Below, in pieces: positions 1 to 6,970 of a stretch of DNA of 9,319 nt (its first letter is position 1; every line of letters begins with the position of its first letter). The DNA comes from Desulfobacterales bacterium. Its GTDB lineage: Bacteria; Desulfobacterota; Desulfobacteria; Desulfobacterales; QNYZ01. Under the pieces are notes generated by a model. The model ran no database searches. It saw nothing but the letters and a program-made list of their open reading frames with translations, and was not told where the DNA came from. The DNA lies in contig JAOZUU010000071.1 of NCBI GenBank assembly GCA_029938515.1, positions 1 through 9,319 on the forward strand, written 5' to 3'. Made by a program: the position numbers and the translations under genes.

Positions 1-2066
1 GCAATGGGTGCTATTGTATTAATTTTTATATTATATTTGGCACCTTCAATTTTAATTGTGTTCATCAACCCCACAATCCCAAGCTTGGCAGTTGAATAGT
101 TGGTCTGGCCAAAATTGCCGTAAAGCCCGGCTGCCGATGTGGTCATAATGATCCTGCCAAACCCCTGTTCCTTCATAGCTTTGAAAGCGGGTCGAGTGAC
201 ATTAAACGCACCGTTGAGATGGACATCAAGCACGGGGTTCCAGGTTTTGGCATCCTGTTTGATAAAACTTTTATCTCTTAAAATACCCGCATTGTTAATC
301 AAGATATCGACCCTGCCAAAGGCGTCAATGGCAGATTTGACAATATTTTCTCCCCCTTCAACCGTTGCCACATTATCATAGTTTGCAACCGCCGTTCCGC
401 CTGCCTTTATTATCTCATCTACAACCGTCTGGGCAGGCGATGATGATCCTTTACCTGAACCGTCTGGGGCGCCGCCAAGATCGTTAACAACGACCCTGAC
501 GCCGCCCCTGGCAAGCTCCAGAGCGTAAACTTTTCCCAATCCGCCGCCGGCCCCGGTGATAATGGCAACCTTGTTGCGAAAGGAGATTTTGTTCGCCTGA
601 TCCATTTGGTCTGCCGCACCCGGAACCGGTGCGGCCTTCCAGAAATAATTGACAAACCCTCTGTCTTTATCCTGCCCGTTGATCCTGAATGTCATCTTCA
701 TGGGCAGTCCCACTTTCAGGTCTTCGGTAAGGCAGTCTGTAAAATCCGCCATCATACGTCCCCCACCTTCAAACTGGATCATACCGTACTTGTGGGGGGG
801 ATCGACTGATACGGCCAAAAGATCTGAAGTAAATGTCTTTATTTTTGATGGGACATCGGCAAACTCATAATCTTCCTGGCTTTTGATGGCACCGCAATCA
901 GGATTGACGCAGATATCCATTTTAGGGAACTGGGCGGTTCCACATTCACGGCATTTCCCTCCCACAAACCCTAAAATCATTTTTCGTTTTCGCCAGAGTG
1001 TCGTCATTGCGGTCTGGGTAGGGGCTTCCGCCCTGATTCCCATTTCGGTTTTGATCAGGCCTCTGAACTTTAGATACCGAAGATAATTGTCCGTGGTCAG
1101 TTTGTTTTCAAGGCTTCCTTTAAACCCCTGGCGAGGGACAAGCTTTTTGATATTTTCAGTAACCTTAAAATAAAGGGCGTTGCAGCCCTGACCAAATCCG
1201 GCCATGATAATACCGTCACCCGGCTTGGCCTGTTCAAGGGCAGAGACGAACATGAGGATACAATGGGCAGCACCTGTTTCACCGCAGACTTCATGCATGT
1301 TGTCCACTACTTTTTCAGGTGTTGCACCCAGTTTCTTTGCGATGGTACCGTGGTCACGTTTAAAATAACAAGGATAGACCAATTTATCGACATCATCCAT
1401 GGTAATGCCGATTTTTTCCAGGAGACCGTTGACGGCCTTGGGGATAATCTTGGCATATCCTTCATCTCTCTGCCAGCGCTCTTCCCAGACGTAATCATAC
1501 TTATTATCGCTGCCACGGTAATGGTCAACAAAATCACAGGATACAGAGTAGGAACCTTTGTACTCAGCAATGACATCTGTGTCTCCGACAAGAAGTGAAG
1601 CGGCTCCGTCACCAAACCACATCTCATAGAAATAGGCCCCTTTTGTTTCTCTTTTATCAGCTGCCGCAACAAGGACATTATGACGTTCTTGACTCTTTAC
1701 CGACTCAAGTGCTGAGATAAGCGCCGTACTGCCTATCTTCTGAGAGGCGGTAAAGTCCGAGGTAATAATATCTTCGGATAAATTTAAGGCAGTGGAAACA
1801 ATGCCGGAATTTTGTCGGTCTGCAAAAGGCATTGTGGTGGATGCCATGTACACACCGTCAATGGTATTTTTATCTTTTCCTAAAATGCAGTCCCGGGAAG
1901 CGGCCACTGCCATTGTAACTGAATCTTCATCCCAGTTGCACATGGATCTTTCGCCCTGTGCTACAGCGATTAATGCAGGAGCAAACCAGCCCATACTCTG
2001 GTAGATGGCTGACCGATCCAGTCTTAATCGGGGGATATATGCGCCATAAGAAGTAATACCAATCAT
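1..2066 (-). CDS. Three-module fusion: HMG-CoA-synthase-like (thiolase fold) + DUF35 Zn-ribbon/OB-fold + SDR dehydrogenase; C-terminus beyond the left edge
   Basis: One uninterrupted frame of 688 codons (checked codon by codon) starts at ATG 2066-2064 and is still open at base 1. GAGGAG (2076-2081) lies 9 nt upstream of the start. Residues ~1-310 have the HMG-CoA synthase/thiolase fold, including a C-terminal segment with AKPGD (280-284) and GFGQG (290-294). Residues ~325-480 are a DUF35 module: helical linker, zinc ribbon with Cys372, Cys375, Cys386 and Cys391, then an OB-fold. From ~495 an SDR domain has TGAGGGLG (504-511), Asp529 after beta-2 (NAD preference), NNAG (591-594), Ser644, Tyr657 and Lys661. 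The SDR looks active. The first domain, compared from memory with archaeal HMG-CoA synthases, lacks the catalytic Glu, Cys and His (Thr77, Gln108, Pro232). Inference: a CoA-thioester lyase/aldolase or scaffold, tied to 3-hydroxyacyl-CoA oxidation. DUF35 proteins normally work as separate partner subunits of thiolase-fold enzymes; here they are fused. Co-transcribed with the 711-aa protein upstream. Exact reaction unknown. Confidence 0.88.
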   Translation of the reverse strand, partial: MIGITSYGAYIPRLRLDRSAIYQSMGWFAPALIAVAQGERSMCNWDEDSVTMAVAASRDCILGKDKNTIDGVYMASTTMPFADRQNSGIVSTALNLSEDIITSDFTASQKIGSTALISALESVKSQERHNVLVAAADKRETKGAYFYEMWFGDGAASLLVGDTDVIAEYKGSYSVSCDFVDHYRGSDNKYDYVWEERWQRDEGYAKIIPKAVNGLLEKIGITMDDVDKLVYPCYFKRDHGTIAKKLGATPEKVVDNMHEVCGETGAAHCILMFVSALEQAKPGDGIIMAGFGQGCNALYFKVTENIKKLVPRQGFKGSLENKLTTDNYLRYLKFRGLIKTEMGIRAEAPTQTAMTTLWRKRKMILGFVGGKCRECGTAQFPKMDICVNPDCGAIKSQEDYEFADVPSKIKTFTSDLLAVSVDPPHKYGMIQFEGGGRMMADFTDCLTEDLKVGLPMKMTFRINGQDKDRGFVNYFWKAAPVPGAADQMDQANKISFRNKVAIITGAGGGLGKVYALELARGGVRVVVNDLGGAPDGSGKGSSSPAQTVVDEIIKAGGTAVANYDNVATVEGGENIVKSAIDAFGRVDILINNAGILRDKSFIKQDAKTWNPVLDVHLNGAFNVTRPAFKAMKEQGFGRIIMTTSAAGLYGNFGQTNYSTAKLGIVGLMNTIKIEGAKYNIKINTIAPI

Positions 2067-2086
2067 TTTAATATTCTCCTCTTTAA

Positions 2087-4222
2087 TTACAGCTTAAACA
2101 GCTTTTCAATAAGTTGGGATTTCATGATATCACCTTCAATAACAAGTTTACCCGATGAATACGCCTGCATCGGCGTTATCTTTCCGTTCATCATGGCAAG
2201 AAAATCCGGTGAATCCATCTTCAGGGTACAGGTGGGTTTATCATGCCTTGCCGGTTTGATTTCGCACGCACTGTCTTTTATGGCACAATACCAGTCCCCG
2301 GCTCCTTTTCCGGAAATAATATACTGAAACACGACATCTATTCCTGCGGCTGCATCAGACTTGAATAAGCCCGGCATGGCCTCAAAAACTGCCGCTGGAG
2401 ATCCAAATTTTAAATTTGTATCCTCATTATCGTTATCGGCCACATCTTGTGGTGGTGACTCAAGGGAGGTTAAAAGATCCATTACTTGATCATTTAACTG
2501 AAAATATTCTTTGGCATTTTTCAAGTTGGATATCTGTTTTATTTTAGCGCTGATGGCATCGGCGTCAGGCAATTGGTCCATATCACCCACAACAGCGCCC
2601 GGGCTTGTAAAAATGGCAGCCCGATTAAAAAATCCCATGCCGGCATTATAGATATTACCGGTGACAGGGCATCGGTCAGAACAAAGATAGAGTGTCATGG
2701 GCATAACATATTCAGGTTTGCTCTTTTCAAATATTTCATCCGGCATGATACCTTTGGTCAGGCGGGAAGCAGCAAGAGGTGCGACTGTATTCACCTTAAT
2801 ATCGTATTTCTGTCCTTCAAGCTTCAAGGTGTTCATCAGGCCTACGAGAGCAAGCTTGGCAGAAGAATAGTTGGTCTGGCCGAAATTCCCGTATAACCCG
2901 GCTGCAGATGTGGTCATAATAATCCTGCCATACCCTTTCTCCTTCATAATTTTAAAAGCTGGCCTTGTGACATTATATGCGCCCGAAAGATGGACACCCA
3001 GGACTGCTTCCCAATGGGCCGGATCCATTTTTACAAAACTTTTATCTCTAAGAATCCCTGCATTATTGATTAGGATATCAACAGTACCGAATACATCCAC
3101 GGCTGTTTTTACAATATTTTCTCCGCCTTCAGGGGATGCCACATTATCAGTGTTGGCAACGGCCTCGCCGCCAGCTTCTTTTATCTGATCCACAACCATC
3201 TGGGCCGGAGAGGAGGCGTTGTCGCCTAATCCACCACCTGTACCATCGGGCGATCCACCATAATCATTTACAACAACCTTTGCGCCACGGGCGGCCAGTT
3301 CAAGGGCATAGACGCGGCCAAGACCTGCCCCGGCACCTGTTACGATTGCCACGCGATTGTCAAATCGTATCTCATCTTTTGGAATGTTACCATACTCAAA
3401 AATACCATTATTGATAATGATGTCATCGGTTTCGGCATTTACGACTTTCCAAACGGCTTTTCCTTCACTGGTTTTCCAGATAAGCGTCTTAATGACGACA
3501 CCCGGGTAAAGTGTACTAGCAAAACGGCAGGCCATGCGTCTTGCTTTATCCGGTTCCCCGGGGATCAATTCACTTATCAGCGCCCTGCAGGCAAAACCGT
3601 GGGTACAAAGCCCATGCATAATCGGTTTCTCAAAACCGGAAGCTTTTGCAAACTTGGGATCTGCGTGGAGCGGAAAAATATCTCCTGAAAGCCTGTAAAT
3701 CAGCGGTTGATCAACCCGGGGTGTCTCTTCGACTATAAAATCCGGATCTCTTTGTGGAAATGTTAATTTTGTTTTAGGCGTTTTTTCACCCTCAAATCCA
3801 CCGTCTAAGCGGCAGAACAAGGAGAATATGCTGGTATACAGTTTCTGGCCATTTGAATGAAAAGTTTCACTTTCCCCGATAACAAGGGCGCCTTTATCCC
3901 TGCCCTTATCATAGATGTTCTTAATCTGACCATTTGTTGTGAGGGTGCCTTCGGGCGGGATGGGATTGTGAAAGATAAGGTCCTGCTCTCCGTGCAAAAT
4001 GCCAGCCAGGTTTACTTCTGCCTTGATGGCAAAATCAGCCAGGGTTTCAAAGATTGATGCAATGGAAAAACTGGGTAGCACCTTGAGATCTTTTTCATAG
4101 CAATACTGCAGGTCAGAAAAACCAGCGCCTACACCAAGGGCGTACAATATGACATCTTTGTGATCATATTCCTTGGTAAAAGGGCCGACCTTTTCTCCGA
4201 TACATTTCAGATTCAAAGCCAT
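2087..4222 (-). CDS. Multifunctional beta-oxidation protein: hydratase-2 (MaoC-like) + SDR 3-hydroxyacyl-CoA dehydrogenase + SCP-2
   Basis: 711 aa; ATG at 4222 with AGGAGG six nt upstream. Residues ~1-285 are a double-hotdog (R)-enoyl-CoA hydratase 2. The N-terminal half carries DVILYALGVGAG (23-34) and LPSF (49-52), as in MFE-2. The catalytic half has GDxxPLH (180-186; Asp181, His186) and MHGLCTHGF (202-210). Residues ~288-530 are an SDR: TGAGAGLG (295-302), Asp320 for NAD, NNAG (386-389), Ser439, Tyr452, Lys456. Residues ~600-711 are an SCP-2 sterol-carrier/lipid-binding domain ending with NGKITPMQAYSSGKLVIEGD (679-698). Predicted to hydrate trans-2-enoyl-CoA to (3R)-hydroxyacyl-CoA and oxidise it to 3-ketoacyl-CoA, with SCP-2 presenting bulky lipid-CoA. 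The eukaryotic MFE-2 order is dehydrogenase, hydratase, SCP-2; here hydratase comes first. The usual Asn before Pro in the hydratase-2 motif is Phe183. Cytoplasmic: no signal peptide. First gene of a two-gene or longer operon. Confidence 0.93.
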   Translation of the reverse strand: MALNLKCIGEKVGPFTKEYDHKDVILYALGVGAGFSDLQYCYEKDLKVLPSFSIASIFETLADFAIKAEVNLAGILHGEQDLIFHNPIPPEGTLTTNGQIKNIYDKGRDKGALVIGESETFHSNGQKLYTSIFSLFCRLDGGFEGEKTPKTKLTFPQRDPDFIVEETPRVDQPLIYRLSGDIFPLHADPKFAKASGFEKPIMHGLCTHGFACRALISELIPGEPDKARRMACRFASTLYPGVVIKTLIWKTSEGKAVWKVVNAETDDIIINNGIFEYGNIPKDEIRFDNRVAIVTGAGAGLGRVYALELAARGAKVVVNDYGGSPDGTGGGLGDNASSPAQMVVDQIKEAGGEAVANTDNVASPEGGENIVKTAVDVFGTVDILINNAGILRDKSFVKMDPAHWEAVLGVHLSGAYNVTRPAFKIMKEKGYGRIIMTTSAAGLYGNFGQTNYSSAKLALVGLMNTLKLEGQKYDIKVNTVAPLAASRLTKGIMPDEIFEKSKPEYVMPMTLYLCSDRCPVTGNIYNAGMGFFNRAAIFTSPGAVVGDMDQLPDADAISAKIKQISNLKNAKEYFQLNDQVMDLLTSLESPPQDVADNDNEDTNLKFGSPAAVFEAMPGLFKSDAAAGIDVVFQYIISGKGAGDWYCAIKDSACEIKPARHDKPTCTLKMDSPDFLAMMNGKITPMQAYSSGKLVIEGDIMKSQLIEKLFKL

Positions 4223-4314
4223 CTAATCCCTCCTGATAATAATGCGTTAATAATCATTAAAAAGGCTTGTAAAAACAAAAAATCAATTATATGCTTCCAA
4301 CATTTGATGGATAA

Positions 4315-4343
4315 TTTGTAATCGGTATTTTCCTATAAGTCAA
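4315..4343 (-). promoter_or_regulatory. Candidate sigma-70-type promoter of the multifunctional gene operon
   Basis: On the minus strand, TTGACT (4343-4338) is followed after exactly 17 nt by TACAAA (4320-4315). That is one mismatch to the -35 consensus and two to the -10. It lies 93 nt upstream of the ATG at 4222. TATAAT at 4291-4286 is an alternative -10. Called from the sequence only. Confidence 0.4.
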
Positions 4344-4355
4344 GAATAATTGACT
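4338..4355. promoter_or_regulatory. Candidate operator: perfect palindrome AGTCAA-N6-TTGACT
   Basis: The arms AGTCAA (4338-4343) and TTGACT (4350-4355) are exact reverse complements separated by GAATAA. The centre is 124 bp from one start codon and 105 bp from the other. Each arm read outward is a -35-like TTGACT, so a dimer bound here would cover both -35 boxes. This fits a single repressor or activator controlling both transcripts. It may instead simply be two back-to-back -35 boxes. Confidence 0.4.
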
Positions 4356-4378
4356 CCATGCAAAACTTTAAATACATG
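4350..4378 (+). promoter_or_regulatory. Candidate promoter of fadD
   Basis: TTGACT (4350-4355) is followed after 17 nt by TACATG (4373-4378), a weak -10 that mirrors the TACAAA on the other strand. It would leave a leader of about 65 nt before the fadD ATG, containing the TGCAATAT direct repeat and the GCAC-GAAA-GTGC hairpin. TATACT (4411-4416) is a better -10 by sequence but has no -35 at proper spacing. Confidence 0.3.
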
Positions 4379-4381
4379 TAT

Positions 4382-4413
4382 TGCAATATGATAGAAGCAC
4401 GAAAGTGCAATAT
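4382..4413. repeat. 8-bp direct repeat TGCAATAT with an enclosed GNRA hairpin
   Basis: TGCAATAT occurs at 4382-4389 and again at 4406-4413, a 24-bp repeat distance, in the fadD leader or promoter. Between and overlapping them, GCAC (4397-4400), GAAA and GTGC (4405-4408) form a 4-bp stem capped by a GNRA tetraloop. It could be an additional regulator site or a leader structure; the stem is short and chance is possible. Confidence 0.3.
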
Positions 4414-4451
4414 ACTCTCATCGCCAGATAATATTTAAAGGAGAGGATATT

Positions 4452-6146
4452 ATGAAATTTGAAAGAGTTTGGCACAATAGCTATCCTGTCGGCACACCCA
4501 AAGAAGTCTCCATTGAAAAACTGACAATGCCCGAGGTCCTCGACCGTGCAGTTCTTAAGTTTCCACAGAATCCGGCCGTAATTTACATGGGAAAGACCAT
4601 TTCCTACCTTGAACTGGACCTTCTTGTGAACCGTTTTGCAAATGCGTTGATCGATTTGGGTGTTACGCCCGGCGACAAGGTTGGGATGCTGCTGCCCAAT
4701 ATACCCCAGGCTGTGATCGCCAATTTTGCGACCCATCGAATCGGAGGGGTTACCGCCATGAATAATCCGCTCTATACCGAGCGGGAGCTTGAATACCAGC
4801 TCAATGATTCCGATGCAACGGTTCTGATCACCCTGGATCTTCTGTTTCCACGGGTAATAAAGATCCAGAAAAATACAAAGATTAAAACCATTATCACCTG
4901 CCATATTAATGATTTTTTTCCTTTTCCAACAAAACAGCTGTTTCCCCTTGTAAAGAAAAAGATGTTTCGCAAAGACACACCCCAGGAGGGTACTTTCAGC
5001 TTTATGGATCTGATAAAAAAATACTCAAAATTTAAATCGGACAAAAAAGTTGAAAACAAGGCATCCTGGGAAGACACCGCCGCCCTGATTTATACCGGCG
5101 GAACCACGGGTGTCAGCAAGGGAGCAGAATTGACCCATGCCAATCTGTCCTCCGTGGTACAGCAGTTCAGTGCATGGTTCCCGGAAATAGATTTTGGTGA
5201 CCATGAGCGTATATTGGGCGTGTATCCAATTTTTCACTCAGCAGGATACTCTGTCAGTCAAAACCTGCCCATCTGGAATGCCTGGTCGGTTGTGCTGGTG
5301 CCTCGTCCTGACCCAGTGGTGATCAGCGACATGCTTAAAAAATTCAAACCCACTTTTTTGCCCGGCGTTCCCACCATTTTTGTGGGCCTTTTGAATCACA
5401 AGCCCTTCAGGGCGCTTGATCTCTCCTTTGTTAAAGGGTATTTCGGAGGGGCTGCGCCATTATCTGAAGATACGCTTAACCAGCTTCGAGAGCTTCATGG
5501 GGCCATTATTAATGATGTCTATGGTGCAACTGAAAATACGGCTTTTGCCACATGTACTCCCTGGAAGGGAAAAGTAAAGATCGGCACAGTCGGCGTGCCT
5601 TTGCCAAATACAGATATTAAGATAGTCGATCTTGAAACAGGGACTATTGAACTTGAACCGGGTAAGGAGGGCGAGATCTGTATCAAAGGTCCCCAGGTCA
5701 TGAAAGGGTATTATAAAAAAACAGAAGAAACAGCTGCTGCGATAAAAGACGGCTGGTTCTATCTTGGGGATATCGGCACCATGGATGAAGAGGGCTATTT
5801 AACCATTGTGGATCGAAAATCCGATATGATCATTGCCGGTGGCTTTAATATTTATCCCCAGGAAGTTGATGAGGTGTTGATGGGACACCCAAAGATCCTT
5901 GAGGCCTGCACCATCGGCGTTTTGGATGCCTATCGGGGGGAAACCGTCAAGGCCTATGTGGTCCTTATGCCGGAAGAAAAATTGTCTGAAGAAGAGGTAA
6001 TTGCCTTTTGCAGGAAAAGCCTTGCCGCCTATAAAATTCCGCGCAGCATTGCTTTTATCGAGGAATTACCTAAAACCGCTGTGGGCAAAATACTGAGACG
6101 TGAAATCAGGCGCATCGATGAAGAACAAGCCACGAAAGCGTCCTGA
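4452..6146 (+). CDS. fadD: Long-chain fatty acid/aryl acid-CoA ligase (AMP-forming acyl-CoA synthetase)
   Basis: 564 aa, a usual length for FadD-type ligases; ATG preceded by AAGGAGAGG with a 5-nt spacer. Adenylate-forming core motifs are present in order: P-loop YTGGTTGVSKG (214-224), YGATENT (357-363) in the A5 position, GWFYLGD (434-440) whose Asp440 binds ribose, the hinge region DRKSDMIIAGGFNIYP (454-469), and the C-terminal catalytic Lys546 in TAVGK. It activates a free carboxylic acid to the acyl-adenylate and then the CoA thioester, in the cytoplasm or at the inner membrane face. Chain-length specificity cannot be read from the sequence. The location, divergent from two beta-oxidation-type genes and converging on an isomerase gene, suggests it primes the substrate of this cluster. 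The symbol reflects the family; the true substrate may be branched, cyclic or aromatic. Confidence 0.93.
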   Translation: MKFERVWHNSYPVGTPKEVSIEKLTMPEVLDRAVLKFPQNPAVIYMGKTISYLELDLLVNRFANALIDLGVTPGDKVGMLLPNIPQAVIANFATHRIGGVTAMNNPLYTERELEYQLNDSDATVLITLDLLFPRVIKIQKNTKIKTIITCHINDFFPFPTKQLFPLVKKKMFRKDTPQEGTFSFMDLIKKYSKFKSDKKVENKASWEDTAALIYTGGTTGVSKGAELTHANLSSVVQQFSAWFPEIDFGDHERILGVYPIFHSAGYSVSQNLPIWNAWSVVLVPRPDPVVISDMLKKFKPTFLPGVPTIFVGLLNHKPFRALDLSFVKGYFGGAAPLSEDTLNQLRELHGAIINDVYGATENTAFATCTPWKGKVKIGTVGVPLPNTDIKIVDLETGTIELEPGKEGEICIKGPQVMKGYYKKTEETAAAIKDGWFYLGDIGTMDEEGYLTIVDRKSDMIIAGGFNIYPQEVDEVLMGHPKILEACTIGVLDAYRGETVKAYVVLMPEEKLSEEEVIAFCRKSLAAYKIPRSIAFIEELPKTAVGKILRREIRRIDEEQATKAS

Positions 6147-6155
6147 TCGCCCTTT

Positions 6156-6962
6156 TTATTTTCCTTTAAAAACAGGTTTTCGTTTCTCCATTAATGCTGT
6201 TATGGCCTCCATCAGATCTTCATTCATGAGTTGTGCTGCATTTTTTTGAGCAACATATTCGAGGCTTGCCTGAATGGTGTTTTCACGGGTAAACCGCATG
6301 GTATCTTTAACACCCATGACTGTAAGCGGTGAATTATCAGCGATTTCACCGGCTAATTTTACGGCTGCTTCATACAATTTTCCCTGTGTTTCGTACATAT
6401 GCGTAATCAACCCTAGATCAAGTGCTTTTGGGGCAGAGAAATCCTGACCTGTAAATATAAGTTCCCGAGCCCAGGGTTCGCCCACGATATCCGGCAGGCG
6501 TTGAATGGTTCCAAGATCGGCGATAACACCCAGTCTGGTTTCACGAACTGAAAAAATAGTATCTTTCGAAGCAAGACGAATATCGCATGCGCAAATAAGA
6601 TCAACCCCGCCGCCGATGCAATGACCGTGGATAGCACAGATAACCGGCTTGCGGCATTGAATGATAGCAGTATTACTTTGCTGCCCCTTTAAAATAACCC
6701 TGCGCAGGTTTTCCCGGGAATCCGCTCCTGTGGATTCTGCCAGACCCGCCAGGGACATGAGATCAATACCGGCTGTAAAACTTTTGCCTTCACCTTTGAT
6801 AATGGCAACCCTGATCTCAGCGTCATCATCAAGATCGGCAAACACTTCAATCATCTGCATAAAAAAATCAAAGGTCATGGCATTTCTTTTTTCCGGATTA
6901 TCTAAAATTACCCAGGCGATGTGCCCTTTTTTTTCAACCTTTATCGTTTTTGGAACCGCCAT
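6156..6962 (-). CDS. Crotonase-family delta3,5-delta2,4-dienoyl-CoA isomerase (ECH1-like)
   Basis: 268 aa from ATG 6962, chosen because AAGGGAG lies 8 nt upstream; an in-frame ATG at 7004 would add 14 residues but has no ribosome-binding site. Crotonase features: SFTAGIDL (61-68) and IHGHCIGGGVDL (111-122) form the CoA/oxyanion-hole region. Three acidic residues, Asp121, Glu141 and Asp149, have the same spacing (20 and 8) as Asp176, Glu196 and Asp204 of mammalian ECH1, and the stretch ADLGTIQRLP (148-157) is typical of that subgroup. Predicted to convert 3,5-dienoyl-CoA to 2,4-dienoyl-CoA during breakdown of odd-position double bonds. Standard enoyl-CoA hydratase is the alternative, but the Asp149 signature argues against it. 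It converges on fadD with 9 nt between stops, leaving no room for a separate intergenic terminator. It is on the same strand as the multifunctional operon but separated by fadD. Confidence 0.85.
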   Translation of the reverse strand: MAVPKTIKVEKKGHIAWVILDNPEKRNAMTFDFFMQMIEVFADLDDDAEIRVAIIKGEGKSFTAGIDLMSLAGLAESTGADSRENLRRVILKGQQSNTAIIQCRKPVICAIHGHCIGGGVDLICACDIRLASKDTIFSVRETRLGVIADLGTIQRLPDIVGEPWARELIFTGQDFSAPKALDLGLITHMYETQGKLYEAAVKLAGEIADNSPLTVMGVKDTMRFTRENTIQASLEYVAQKNAAQLMNEDLMEAITALMEKRKPVFKGK

Positions 6963-6970
6963 TTGAATTG

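Larger units (their letters stand above)
4223..4451. promoter_or_regulatory. Shared divergent promoter region between the multifunctional gene and fadD
   Basis: This 229-bp AT-rich gap separates two divergently transcribed genes, so it must hold both promoters. Near its centre is a perfect palindrome whose two arms each double as a -35-like box. On the fadD side there are also an 8-bp direct repeat and a small GNRA hairpin. A second minus-strand -10 candidate, a perfect TATAAT at 4291-4286, lies closer to the multifunctional gene; its matching -35 (TTATCC, 4314-4309) is poor. Strong ribosome-binding sites close both ends: AGGAGG for the minus-strand gene and AAGGAGAGG (4438-4446) for fadD. 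No regulator gene is in the window, so the controlling protein (possibly a TetR- or FadR-type acyl-CoA sensor) is inference. Confidence 0.7.

Noticed and set aside
787..800. G-run near 792-798 as a frameshift or phase-variable site in the fusion gene
   Set aside because: The frame is intact through it (Asp-Pro-Pro-His), and a cytoplasmic enzyme is not a likely contingency locus.
1263..1678. Overlapping open frames of 111 and 123 codons inside the HMG-CoA-synthase-like domain
   Set aside because: Out-of-frame readings of a continuous, clearly conserved coding sequence; no independent motifs or start signals.
2573..3414. Several 90-107 codon plus-strand frames opposite the SDR domain
   Set aside because: Antisense shadows; they recur in both SDR copies because the copies are similar DNA, not because the frames are genes.
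4368..4904. 178-codon minus-strand frame overlapping the start of fadD
   Set aside because: Antisense to a well-supported adenylate-forming domain and to its promoter; no ribosome-binding site or domain.
6147..6155. Bidirectional terminator between the convergent fadD and isomerase genes
   Set aside because: Only 9 nt between the stops and no GC-rich stem with a T-tract; any terminator would have to lie inside the coding sequences.
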